The notes under the pieces: model-generated
Database searches by the model: none
The model's input: only the letters and a program-made list of their open reading frames with translations
What the model was told of the DNA's origin: nothing
Made by a program: the position numbers and the translations under genes
NCBI GenBank assembly: GCA_023667695.1
Contig: JAMOZY010000001.1
Location: forward strand, 62,001 to 126,000
Length of the DNA stretch: 64,000 nt
Reading direction: 5' to 3'
Source of the DNA: Clostridium sp.
GTDB lineage: Bacteria > Bacillota > Clostridia > Lachnospirales > Lachnospiraceae
Shown: one piece after another, positions 51,581 through 61,009 of the stretch
Layout: every line of letters begins with the position of its first letter
How positions within the stretch are numbered: the stretch's first letter is position 1

Positions 51581-52657
51581 ATGGAAGAATGTCTTATTAT
51601 TAATATAATCATATACCTTTTGTTTCCAATGGTTGTGTTTATGAAAGCCAGGATTCGAAATTGTGAGATTGATAAAAAAGTGCTGACAAAAGAAGATTCT
51701 ACAAGCTTAAGAGGATTGGCAGCGTTATTTGTAATGTTTTCTCATTACATATTATTTATAGAAAATAAGTTTGCAATCCATGTGGGACCTGCAAAAATAT
51801 TGGAGTGGTTTGGCGGTTTGGGAGTCTGTCTTTTCTTTTTTTTATCTGGCTATGGATGTTATCTGTCACTGGATAAAAAAGAGGTAAGATTATCCTTTTT
51901 ATGGAAACGCTTTATGGGTATACTTCCAACTTATTTGATTTTAAGAATAATATTTGGACTTTTGCTGAAAGAATATGATGGAGGAATCATATCTTCGTTA
52001 TTATATATACTAGGATTACGCGCACCATTCTGGTTTGTGTCTGAAATTATAATTATTTATATACTGCTGTATATAGCTGCCAAGCTTAATAAAAGACATG
52101 TAATTGGTATCATGACAATTCTTCTTTGTATTATGTCATTTATTTTTTGGCTACTGCATTTTGAAGCAAGATGGTATAATGCCAATCTGGTTTTTTGCCT
52201 TGGTATGCTGTTTGCCAAGAAACGGGATATAGTATTGGATTTTTTACAAAAAAGTTATTGGCTGAAATGCGTGGGAATTATCTGTTTGTTTGGTTTATTT
52301 TCAGGGGGATTTGTAGTATTTAAGACGAATACATTTAGTGTAGGCTTAAAATTGATTGCCGGTGGTTTGTTTTGCTTTATTTTCGTCTTGTTTTTAATGA
52401 AAATAAAAATTGCTTCACCGGTTATTATGTACATAGGGAAGAAGTCGCTGCATTTTTATATGATACATTTGTATGTGCAAAATATGTATGATAAAATGAT
52501 TTATATAGAGAATGCTGCTGTCTGGATTATACTATGTATTTTGACGTCGTTGACGATTACTGTTATATATGGTTTACTGGAGGATGGAATAAGAAAAAGG
52601 ATTGGTTCTAAAAGTTCAGAGAAGATACCAGAGGAAACAGTACAAAATTTAAAATGA
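51581..52657 (+). CDS. Membrane O-acyltransferase (AT3 family)
   Basis: A 358-aa protein with about ten membrane segments. SLRGLAALFVMFSHYILF (near residue 43) holds the conserved R..A...V...H of acyltransferase-3 proteins, with the likely catalytic His; GVCLFFFLSGYG follows. These enzymes O-acetylate surface glycans. It starts 11 bases after the glycosyltransferase stop with a weak ribosome binding site, so translation is probably coupled. Expected to decorate the polysaccharide made by this locus. Confidence 0.88.
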   Translation: MEECLIINIIIYLLFPMVVFMKARIRNCEIDKKVLTKEDSTSLRGLAALFVMFSHYILFIENKFAIHVGPAKILEWFGGLGVCLFFFLSGYGCYLSLDKKEVRLSFLWKRFMGILPTYLILRIIFGLLLKEYDGGIISSLLYILGLRAPFWFVSEIIIIYILLYIAAKLNKRHVIGIMTILLCIMSFIFWLLHFEARWYNANLVFCLGMLFAKKRDIVLDFLQKSYWLKCVGIICLFGLFSGGFVVFKTNTFSVGLKLIAGGLFCFIFVLFLMKIKIASPVIMYIGKKSLHFYMIHLYVQNMYDKMIYIENAAVWIILCILTSLTITVIYGLLEDGIRKRIGSKSSEKIPEETVQNLK

Positions 52658-52671
52658 GTTGAGGATACGAT

Positions 52672-53844
52672 ATGAGAGTTTTATATATAGCATCAGGGGA
52701 TAGTAAATATGGTGCTTCCAAGTCAATGGTTGAAGTAATGCTTTCCATGAAAAAGCAGTATGATATTGAACCTGTTTTACTGACACGTAAGGCGAACCGG
52801 CTGAATCAAATGTGTGATAAATTGGGAATTGAAAATTATGTGTTTTGGAATCGGGATATCATGGCGGGTTCTGCATATAGCAATCCGTTATTAAATATAT
52901 TAAAACATTTAGTGAAATATGGATTATACTTATATGGTGGTATGCGCCAGTCAGGCGTCAGTAAGATTGGATTGGATTTTTCTGGTATTGATCTGATTCA
53001 TTCCAATCTGAATCGAAATGATATTGGTGTCTGGATTGCAAAAAAGTATAATATTCCACATATCTGGCATTTAAGAGAATTGGGGAAGGAAGATTACAGG
53101 GTGCAGTTTTATAAGCCTAACTGTATTGACTATCTGAATCAGAATGCAGATGCGTTTATTGCTATATCAAAATGTGTTGCCAAGGCATGGAAACAGCGGG
53201 GAATTCAAGAAAAAAAGATTTATCTTGTATATAATGGGATTGATATTTCACAGTTCGAGGTGAAGAAAAAGCAGGATGATGCATTGGTGAAACTGGTAAT
53301 GTCCGGACATATTCAGTTGACAAAAGGACAGGATCAGTTAATTCAGGCGATTGGTTTATTAGAGGATGAATATAAATCTTGTATACAGGTTGATTTTTAT
53401 GGAGAAGCATATCCCGATTATAAAAAGCAGCTGGATAAATATGTGAAAGAATATCATTTAGAAGAACTGGTACACTTTTGCGGTTACTGTGATCATTTAC
53501 CCCAAAAGCTATCCGAATATGATATTGGGGTTATTTGCTCCAGGGCAGAGGGCTTTGGCCGTGTTACAGTGGAATACATGGCAGCTAATCTGGCAGTTCT
53601 GGCATCTGATACGGGTGCCAATCCGGAACTGATAGAAGAGGGAATTTCTGGAGTATTATACCCGTACAATGATATTGAAGCGTTGGCTGATAGAATCCGT
53701 TATATGGTAAAGAATCCAGAGGAACGAAGGCGGATTGCCAGACAGGGAAGAAAACGTGTGCAGGAACGTTATACAACAGAAAAAAATGTAGAAGGCATTT
53801 ATCAAGTTTATCAGACTGTAATAAAAAATAGAGGAAAGAAATGA
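52672..53844 (+). CDS. GT4-type glycosyltransferase
   Basis: A 390-aa GT-B enzyme with SGDSKYGASKSMVEVMLSMK at the start, LVMSGHIQLTKGQDQLIQAI near residue 210, and the motif CSRAEGFGRVTVEYMAANLA near 285. Ends in an ATGA overlap with the large membrane protein gene. No membrane helix. Confidence 0.88.
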   Translation: MRVLYIASGDSKYGASKSMVEVMLSMKKQYDIEPVLLTRKANRLNQMCDKLGIENYVFWNRDIMAGSAYSNPLLNILKHLVKYGLYLYGGMRQSGVSKIGLDFSGIDLIHSNLNRNDIGVWIAKKYNIPHIWHLRELGKEDYRVQFYKPNCIDYLNQNADAFIAISKCVAKAWKQRGIQEKKIYLVYNGIDISQFEVKKKQDDALVKLVMSGHIQLTKGQDQLIQAIGLLEDEYKSCIQVDFYGEAYPDYKKQLDKYVKEYHLEELVHFCGYCDHLPQKLSEYDIGVICSRAEGFGRVTVEYMAANLAVLASDTGANPELIEEGISGVLYPYNDIEALADRIRYMVKNPEERRRIARQGRKRVQERYTTEKNVEGIYQVYQTVIKNRGKK

Positions 53845-56800
53845 ACATTTGTCAACAGAGAACGGTAGTAGTGAAAGCAAATCAAAATAAAAAATCAAAT
53901 TGGATTTATCCGCTCGTATTTATTTTATGCTGTTTTTTAAAATGCATGACTTTGACAGGAACATTTAATATGAAATTTGTAGCGGATAATATTGGAGTAT
54001 GTATAGTACCATCAATGCTTGCCGGTAATGATTGGAGCGGACTGGTTTCTAATATTGTATATTATGGCTGGGGATACTATATTCTTTTTACACCATTGTT
54101 TCTGTTGACGAATAATCCTTATGTAATTTATTACTTTATTTGTATCACAAATATTTGTGTAATTGGGTTGTTAGGAATGTTGATTTATCACATATTAGTG
54201 AAGTATTTTGAATTGACCAATAAATGTTTGGCAGTGGCATTAGCAGTTTTATGCACAACATTTGCAGCAATCACAGCATCAGATTTCTCAAACGAAGTGC
54301 CGGCGTTATTAGCAGTATGGCTTGTAGCCTTTTTTTTGGCAAAATGTTGTGTAAATTCCCAATATAGAAAGAAGCAGATTTTTTATACAGTATGTCTTAT
54401 GTTTACTTTAGTTTGGGCATCTCTTGTTCACACGAGACTGTTTTTGCTCTGGTTGGCAGTGGGAATAGGCGTGCTGTTTTTTTATGTTATTAGAAAAAAA
54501 TGGGTGGTTCATCCGATTGCTTTTGGGATTTCTTTTGTTCTAGGGTTTGGCCTGGCCCAAGGAATTAAAAAATGGATGATTTATCAAGTCTGGGGCGTAT
54601 CATCGAATAACCTGCGCAATGCTGAATTATTGACATCAGACCGTTTAATAAATTTATCCGTGTCGTTGAAAGCAGCCATAGATATCATTATCTCTAATTT
54701 ATATAAATTAACCATGGAAACTTATGGTTTGTTTCCGGTTTGCTTATTTGTGATTATTTTCTTTATCTGGGGACTTTTTATTCGATGGAAGAACAAAGAA
54801 AAGATAGATTTGTCCCCTCGAGAACAGCTGGGTTTGCTCTTTGGAGTAGTATATAGTGTCCTGTTATTTGTAACAATAGGAGGACTGGTACTCAATTATG
54901 GTAGAGGAATTACCAGTGGATATGAAGAAGGAATTGAAAATGCAATGTTTAGTGGTCTGGTTTATATTCGGTATTATTTTGTTTATTTTGGACCGTTACT
55001 CGTTGCTGCGGTAGGATTAATAAAAAGCTGCATTGAAAAAGTACAAAAATATCATATAGTAATACTGGGAACCGCAGCCGTCATATTCTATGTCTGGTTA
55101 TTTGTTTTACCCAAATTAACGGGAAGGTATGCAAGTTATATCTATGCCAGTTTTATAACGGATGATACATTTCGGGTGAATTTTGTTATTTCGGGTCTGC
55201 TAATTTTGGGTGGCTTGCTAATATATAATTTTTTATTTCAAAGAAAGAGAGAAGCCGTTATTATATATTTTGTGTTATGTATTATTATTGTAAGGAATTG
55301 TAACTGGTCAGCGGATAAGTTTTTTGTATTAAACGGACCGGAACGGGGAGGAACTGCTATATATGAGATTTACAATACAGCAAGAAAGGAAATCGTTATC
55401 CCGGAAGAAGTGTATGTTTCATCAGAATCTAATGCATTGGCTAGTATTGTATTTATGTTAAATGATGTTGTGGTTAAATATGGTTATCCGGAAGATAGCA
55501 ACGAAGAGTGTCTTTTATATTCCAGTTCATTATATGATGAAAATATAGAAGGCTTAATTAAAAAGGGATACCAGGTCTATCATATTGCAGAACGGGAATA
55601 TTTATGGGTAAAAGGGGAACAACTACAGAATCATTTGGAACCATATATTGAGAATTACCTAATGCAGACGAAGGAGGTGCGGGAGAATCTTTTCCAGTAC
55701 GATAATAATATGAAATTTGCAAATTATATATATCAACGGAAGGATGGTTATGCAGCTTATTATTGTAATAAGAATCCGGTAAATGGATTATATAACATTG
55801 AAGTGGAAATGAAGCCGTGTAACTATGTAAGTGAGGAACTTGGATTTATAGAAATCTATGCAGATGGAGTAATGACCGAACAGATGCCAATTATGGCAAA
55901 GAATGTATTAGAAACGGGAAAAGTAGAATGCCAGGTTGAAGTATATTCAGTAAATGCATTGGAAATAAGAGTATATTTGAATGGTGGAACAGCAGTAAGA
56001 GAACTTAACATGAAATATACCTGCCTTAATTTAGACAAACCATTTGGCGCTTATCATGATGAGGAACTCATGCAGCTTGGAACGATAATGGATTCCATTG
56101 AGATAAATAAGCCGGTCTACATCATTCCGGAGGTTCAGGAAGGTATCGGAGATTTTGACTTTAATTTGGTTGAACGTTATTTAGGTCAGAGAATTGCGGG
56201 GATTTATAATGGTGAAGATGAAGGCTGTGAGGATTGTTTTATTTTATTAGAAAACGATGAGAAGAACAATCATATTTTTGATTTTGTAGACCATAATTTG
56301 ATTATTTGTCGAACTGAGAATTATACTTTATTGTTAAGTGATACCAGAGAAAATAAAATGGCTGTAGAGCATACAGAAATCATACCATTATCCTCTGGAG
56401 AAAAAATAAATATTGATTATTTTCGGATTGCAAATGGTGTTTATCAGAATGGTATATATAATCTGCTCGATTATGGTTTATACCAAGTGGAAATTGATTC
56501 TTCCTATATAGGGCAGCAGGAAGCCAGTGTAGATATCATTGGTACAGAGTATATGAATGTGAATACCGGAAGCAAAGAAGCATGTACTACAGAATTTTTT
56601 TTAAATGAACCTACGGATATGACATTTAATTTATATGAATATTATACGTTGCATGAATTGGATTATGCAGCGTATATTTCAAGAATAAATAATGTGTATC
56701 AACCAGGAAATAAGGTTTTGTTTTCGAGGAAGGGGAGTTATTTTCTTTCCAACACATGGGGGATAGAAGATTGGGGCCAGTGGTCTAAGACGACAGATAA

Positions 56801-57089
56801 TCAGATTGTTCTTCCGCTTGCAGCCCAGAATAATCTTACGTTGCACTTAGGTCTTCGTAGTTTTATGGAGCAGGAAGTTACTATATTTGCCAATGATAAA
56901 GAAATTGGTACTTACGATGTGGGAACTATATCTACGGAATTGTCCATTGCAATACCAGAAGAAGTACTGGAAGAAGAGTATTTAATTCTGACGGTTCATT
57001 CAGAAAGTACATGGAATGTAGATGAATATAGGGATAATGGAGACAAGCGGAATGTAGGCTTGGGATTTGAATATTTAGAATTCAAATAA
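53841..57089 (+). CDS. Giant membrane protein with large outer domain
   Basis: 1082 aa, the longest in the locus. Residues about 20-485 hold 11-13 membrane helices in a GT-C-like order (FVADNIGVCIVPSMLAGNDW in the first outer loop). The remaining 600 residues lie outside and are beta-rich: a mixed domain to about 620, then repeated sandwich modules. The last module has the pattern NTWGIEDWGQWSKTTDNQIV (near residue 975), resembling the DUF7024 beta-sandwich modules found on bacterial surface and O-antigen proteins. It may be a GT-C transferase whose outer domain holds or presents the glycan. ATGA overlap with the previous gene. Exact activity unknown. Confidence 0.7.
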   Translation: MNICQQRTVVVKANQNKKSNWIYPLVFILCCFLKCMTLTGTFNMKFVADNIGVCIVPSMLAGNDWSGLVSNIVYYGWGYYILFTPLFLLTNNPYVIYYFICITNICVIGLLGMLIYHILVKYFELTNKCLAVALAVLCTTFAAITASDFSNEVPALLAVWLVAFFLAKCCVNSQYRKKQIFYTVCLMFTLVWASLVHTRLFLLWLAVGIGVLFFYVIRKKWVVHPIAFGISFVLGFGLAQGIKKWMIYQVWGVSSNNLRNAELLTSDRLINLSVSLKAAIDIIISNLYKLTMETYGLFPVCLFVIIFFIWGLFIRWKNKEKIDLSPREQLGLLFGVVYSVLLFVTIGGLVLNYGRGITSGYEEGIENAMFSGLVYIRYYFVYFGPLLVAAVGLIKSCIEKVQKYHIVILGTAAVIFYVWLFVLPKLTGRYASYIYASFITDDTFRVNFVISGLLILGGLLIYNFLFQRKREAVIIYFVLCIIIVRNCNWSADKFFVLNGPERGGTAIYEIYNTARKEIVIPEEVYVSSESNALASIVFMLNDVVVKYGYPEDSNEECLLYSSSLYDENIEGLIKKGYQVYHIAEREYLWVKGEQLQNHLEPYIENYLMQTKEVRENLFQYDNNMKFANYIYQRKDGYAAYYCNKNPVNGLYNIEVEMKPCNYVSEELGFIEIYADGVMTEQMPIMAKNVLETGKVECQVEVYSVNALEIRVYLNGGTAVRELNMKYTCLNLDKPFGAYHDEELMQLGTIMDSIEINKPVYIIPEVQEGIGDFDFNLVERYLGQRIAGIYNGEDEGCEDCFILLENDEKNNHIFDFVDHNLIICRTENYTLLLSDTRENKMAVEHTEIIPLSSGEKINIDYFRIANGVYQNGIYNLLDYGLYQVEIDSSYIGQQEASVDIIGTEYMNVNTGSKEACTTEFFLNEPTDMTFNLYEYYTLHELDYAAYISRINNVYQPGNKVLFSRKGSYFLSNTWGIEDWGQWSKTTDNQIVLPLAAQNNLTLHLGLRSFMEQEVTIFANDKEIGTYDVGTISTELSIAIPEEVLEEEYLILTVHSESTWNVDEYRDNGDKRNVGLGFEYLEFK

Positions 57090-57121
57090 AGGTGAATGAG
57101 ATAAAGAATTGAGGTAAACTT

Positions 57122-58564
57122 ATGAAAACCAATATGGAATGTTTTAATAATATAGAAAAAAACTATGGACTTTATGAGGATGTCATAGATGGTATTAATT
57201 ATTGGATATATTCCAGATTTGATATATGGAATTACGCACTATCTGTTCAGAACCGAAACCTTGGAAAAACACAGAATCAACCCAAAGATTTTGGGAGTAG
57301 GATAAAATCAACGGTTCAATTGATCGGCACCCTTTTGTTTGGCCGGCGGGTACGAAAGAAAGAAATTGACATCTTGTTCTTGGTTCACGAGCGGAAAGTA
57401 AAAGTAAATGGTATCTATGAATGTAAGTATACAGAAGAAATCCGAAAGTGTTATCAAAATTATTATGTATTTGAACGACCATATGAAATGGGGCATTTAA
57501 AACCGACTAATACAAAGAACCTGATTTATTTGGATCAAATTGCAGTAAAAGGCAATTTGCGTTATTACTATGGAAGATATATTCAAAGAAATCAATATAA
57601 AAAACTGTTGGCAGTAATTGAACAGCATCTGGAGTCAGCCGTGAAAGAATGGGAAGCCCAAATGCAAGTTTCTTTAGATTTAACACATATAGCCCAGATT
57701 GTTGCGCGACGTATTTTAATTTGTAAGGGTAAATATAAGGAATATAAAAGAATATTTCAAAAGATTCATCCCAAGCTGATTTTAGAGCTGGTACATTATA
57801 ATATGGATAGTATGATCATAAATGAAATTGCAAAACAAAAAGGCATTCGAACTGTGGAATTGCAGCATGGTAATATATATGATGCTCATGTTTCTTACCA
57901 TTATGACAGTAATGAAGAAATCAAGCAGTTGCCAGACGAAATCTGGCTGTTATCAGAATACTGGAAATCTGTGATTCATATGCCTATAGAGGAACGGTTT
58001 TTAATACCGATGGGATATCCATATTTTGAAAGCCGGATAGAAAAGTATAATAAAAAGTATAAGAAGCAAAAAGACAAAAAGACAGTACTGTTTATTTCTC
58101 AAAGTACTATAGGCAGGCAATTAAGTCGGTTTGCAGCAGAATTTGCAGAATTAGCCAAAGATACGATGCGAATTCTTTATAAACTTCATCCGGGTGAAGT
58201 TTCTGTCTGGAAAGAACAGTACCAGGAATTAGGCAGATGTGAATTTATTAAAGTAATTGAACGACGGGAAATTGATTTATATCAGTTATTTGCCCAAAGT
58301 GATATACAGGTAGGAGTATATTCTACCGCTTTGTATGAAGGGATTGGATTTGGTCTGGATACGTATATTTGTAATTTGCCTTATGCAGAAGAAATGAAGG
58401 CTTTATGTAAAGATGGCTATGCAATGTTTGTCAAAAATCCAGAAGAACTGTTGTACCTTATTCAAAGGGAAAATCTGCATTTGAAAGGAAGAGAATTTTG
58501 GACAAGAGATGCCGTAAATAATATGAAGAAACGGATAGAAGAAATTCTAAGCGGAAATGTATAG
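57122..58564 (+). CDS. GT-B-like enzyme, unassigned family
   Basis: A 480-aa soluble protein without signal or membrane segment. The C-terminal half has features of GT-B transferases related to capsule and CDP-glycerol enzymes: VELQHGNIYDAHVSYHY near residue 250 (His in the turn), LFISQSTIGRQLSRFAAEF near 325, YKLHPGEVSVW near 355 (the HPGE motif), and GVYSTALYEGIGFG near 405. These match the general pattern of KpsC/KpsS and TagF-like folds. The N-terminal 200 residues are not recognised. Probably transfers a sugar acid or polyol phosphate, which is inference. Confidence 0.65.
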   Translation: MKTNMECFNNIEKNYGLYEDVIDGINYWIYSRFDIWNYALSVQNRNLGKTQNQPKDFGSRIKSTVQLIGTLLFGRRVRKKEIDILFLVHERKVKVNGIYECKYTEEIRKCYQNYYVFERPYEMGHLKPTNTKNLIYLDQIAVKGNLRYYYGRYIQRNQYKKLLAVIEQHLESAVKEWEAQMQVSLDLTHIAQIVARRILICKGKYKEYKRIFQKIHPKLILELVHYNMDSMIINEIAKQKGIRTVELQHGNIYDAHVSYHYDSNEEIKQLPDEIWLLSEYWKSVIHMPIEERFLIPMGYPYFESRIEKYNKKYKKQKDKKTVLFISQSTIGRQLSRFAAEFAELAKDTMRILYKLHPGEVSVWKEQYQELGRCEFIKVIERREIDLYQLFAQSDIQVGVYSTALYEGIGFGLDTYICNLPYAEEMKALCKDGYAMFVKNPEELLYLIQRENLHLKGREFWTRDAVNNMKKRIEEILSGNV

Positions 58565-58736
58565 GAATGATTTTGTTATTTTATTAAATAAGGTGATGAA
58601 AAATAAAGTAAAAGCGGAATAATTGGATTGACTAGAAAATAGAAAAAGTGTATGATAAGGCAGACTTACTTATTTGCTTGGAATAAAAGAAACAAATGGA
58701 ACAATATAAACATTTACTATATTTGGCAGGAATGAA

Positions 58737-59246
58737 ATGATAAAATTTTTAAAAAAAATGATAAAATTTATTCGACGGGGGATATGTACCAGCATTGTGA
58801 AAATGCAATGTAAATCTTGTGGAGAAAATTTAAAGGTGAATTTTAAAAGCAGTGTTACAAATAAAACAGTACTTGGAAAGCATGTTAATTTCAATGGAAT
58901 GTGTATTGAGGGAGAAGGAGATGTCGTAATTGGAGACTATTTTCATTCGGGTAAAGAATGTATCATTCTTACTTCGAATCACAATTATGATTCGGGAACT
59001 TCTATCCCATATGATGATACATATATACATAAAAGTGTAAAAATTGGAAACTTTGTGTGGCTGGGAACCAGAGTTATTATTCTAGGTGGAGTTACAATCG
59101 GAGATGGAGCAATCATTCAGGCTGGAAGTGTAATTACCAAGGATGTTCCTGCTGGCGCAATTGCAGGCGGTGCTCCCGCAAAGGTGTTTAAACAGAGGGA
59201 TATGGAGCATTTTAACCAATTGCTGAAAGAAAAAAGGTTTCATTAG
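58737..59246 (+). CDS. Hexapeptide-repeat acyltransferase
   Basis: 169 aa. Left-handed beta-helix repeats (about 45-150: LGKHVNFNGMCIEGEGDVVI, IGNFVWLGTRVIILGGVTIG, IGDGAIIQAGSVIT), with catalytic His in the SNHNYDSG turn (near residue 82) typical of CatB/WbbJ-type sugar O-acetyltransferases, and the AGGAPAKV end. Basic N-terminal helix may bind the membrane. Second acyl-transfer enzyme of the locus besides the AT3 protein. The 172 bases upstream are AT-rich and empty of clear signals. Confidence 0.88.
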   Translation: MIKFLKKMIKFIRRGICTSIVKMQCKSCGENLKVNFKSSVTNKTVLGKHVNFNGMCIEGEGDVVIGDYFHSGKECIILTSNHNYDSGTSIPYDDTYIHKSVKIGNFVWLGTRVIILGGVTIGDGAIIQAGSVITKDVPAGAIAGGAPAKVFKQRDMEHFNQLLKEKRFH

Positions 59247-59300
59247 TATTGCATGAGTTTTAATTTGAGTGATTCGATGCGAAAGAGATGAGGTAGATGC

Positions 59301-60998
59301 ATGTTAAGTAAAAGAATCTTGATAAGCAATCAAAAGTTTAACGGCAGCCTTTGTAAAGGCCATATTTATGTGAAAGGTGACTTTTATGAAAAGGACGGCC
59401 ACTGCTTCTATTTTGAATACTATTTGTATGATAATGAAAAAAGATTAGAAGAATACTTTGATGATTTTTTGAGAGACAATGTTGCATTTATAAAAAGCTT
59501 AAAAGGTGAATTTTGCTTGATTGATTATGATATAAAACAGGAACGTTTATTTTTTGCTACAGATCGTTTAGGAAAAGAGACATTATATGTTTATCAGAAA
59601 GAAGAACGCTTTATTTTAACCAATGATTTTTGGATGGGGATGGAATTGATTCAACCCAAGGAAGAAGATATTGATTGGCAGACTATAAAAGAAATGATTA
59701 TTCATGCCATGGGAATCTTACATTCCACCACGATAAAGAATTATGAATTGATGCCGGCAGCTTCTTTTACGGAAATGTATTTGCACCAGTCGTTGATTCC
59801 GAAATACATATTATACTGGAATTTTGAGTTTCATCAGGATAATTCCATTTGCTTGGAAGATGCAGCCGACCAGATGTATAAGATTTTTGATGAAACATTT
59901 GATATAATTTCTAAAAAATTTCCTCCTGAAACCCGTTTTGGTGTGGGACTTAGCGGTGGCTGGGATTCACGACTGATTGTTGCTTATGCACAAAAATACA
60001 ATTTAAACATTGTTCCGTATTGTGTTGGAGAGAAATATAGTGTTTTTCCATTTCATACCAATGGGTATCGCGTTGTAAAGAAAATGGTAAAGTATTTTCA
60101 TTTAGATAATTTTACCTTTATACCATATAATAGTGAAACCTATCTTCAACAGGCCATGGATGATGTGATTTATGCACCAACGAAATCTTCTGAGATTTCT
60201 ATTAGTTGCCGTTCGGCTGTTCCAGAATATGATGTTATGCTGAATGGTGAGCATGGAGGAGTTTTTTTGGGAGAATTTGATCAAATAGCATTGTTAGATT
60301 ATAATGCAACAAATATTCAGGAATACCTATTAAAGTATTCTTCATGGAATCAAGGAAAGGATATGGTTTTTTCTCAAGAAGAAAGGACATGTCTGGATCA
60401 GAAGCTGAAGCGGTATGTAGAGGGATTGAATACAGATGATCGATTTCAGATATTCTATCGCTTCTTTTTTGAGATACGGGCACCTCGTTCAAAATGTGGT
60501 TTTTTTGAAACGAATTATGGTCTGAAGGAGCGGTATTCTCCATATTTAAATCCGGATTTTATGGACTATTATTTGAAATGGCCGCCATTATTTTTAGTAT
60601 ATCGAACGATACAGAGAAAGTTTTTCATGAAACATTTTAACCAGTTATCAAGGATGGCAGACGAAACGTTTGATGCTCCATTGTACTGGAAAAATATGAA
60701 TATCAGAAATGTGCCGATACGATTATATTATGCTGCGAAGAATAGTATATTCAAATCCTCTATGCGGAGAGATAAGTGGTTGTTACGGGATAAGAGTTTT
60801 TATAAATTATTACAAACTGTTGTTAGAAATAATCAGGAATTTCTGGACAAGTACTTTCCAAATCTGGATGTGGATAAGTTCTATAAAATGAATCCTAGGG
60901 GAACTGCCAATTTAATTAAGATGCTAATAGAAGTAGATATTATATTAAATTGTAAGGAGGCAGACCGGCGGAAATATATTGAAAAACGTTATAGCTGA
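59301..60998 (+). CDS. Asparagine-synthase-like enzyme of the glycan locus
   Basis: 565 aa. Two-part layout of AsnB-like proteins: an N-terminal Ntn-hydrolase-like domain (about 1-175; ATDRLGKETLYVYQKEERF is the recognisable beta core) and a PP-loop ATPase domain with SGGWDS (218-223). The N-terminal residue is Met-Leu, not the Cys2 that glutamine-dependent enzymes need, so it cannot release ammonia from glutamine in the usual way. In antigen loci such proteins amidate uronic acids or form adenylate intermediates. Length and context favour a modifying step on this polysaccharide. GAGG upstream of the ATG. Confidence 0.82.
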   Translation: MLSKRILISNQKFNGSLCKGHIYVKGDFYEKDGHCFYFEYYLYDNEKRLEEYFDDFLRDNVAFIKSLKGEFCLIDYDIKQERLFFATDRLGKETLYVYQKEERFILTNDFWMGMELIQPKEEDIDWQTIKEMIIHAMGILHSTTIKNYELMPAASFTEMYLHQSLIPKYILYWNFEFHQDNSICLEDAADQMYKIFDETFDIISKKFPPETRFGVGLSGGWDSRLIVAYAQKYNLNIVPYCVGEKYSVFPFHTNGYRVVKKMVKYFHLDNFTFIPYNSETYLQQAMDDVIYAPTKSSEISISCRSAVPEYDVMLNGEHGGVFLGEFDQIALLDYNATNIQEYLLKYSSWNQGKDMVFSQEERTCLDQKLKRYVEGLNTDDRFQIFYRFFFEIRAPRSKCGFFETNYGLKERYSPYLNPDFMDYYLKWPPLFLVYRTIQRKFFMKHFNQLSRMADETFDAPLYWKNMNIRNVPIRLYYAAKNSIFKSSMRRDKWLLRDKSFYKLLQTVVRNNQEFLDKYFPNLDVDKFYKMNPRGTANLIKMLIEVDIILNCKEADRRKYIEKRYS

Positions 60999-61009
60999 CC
61001 GAAAGGAAT

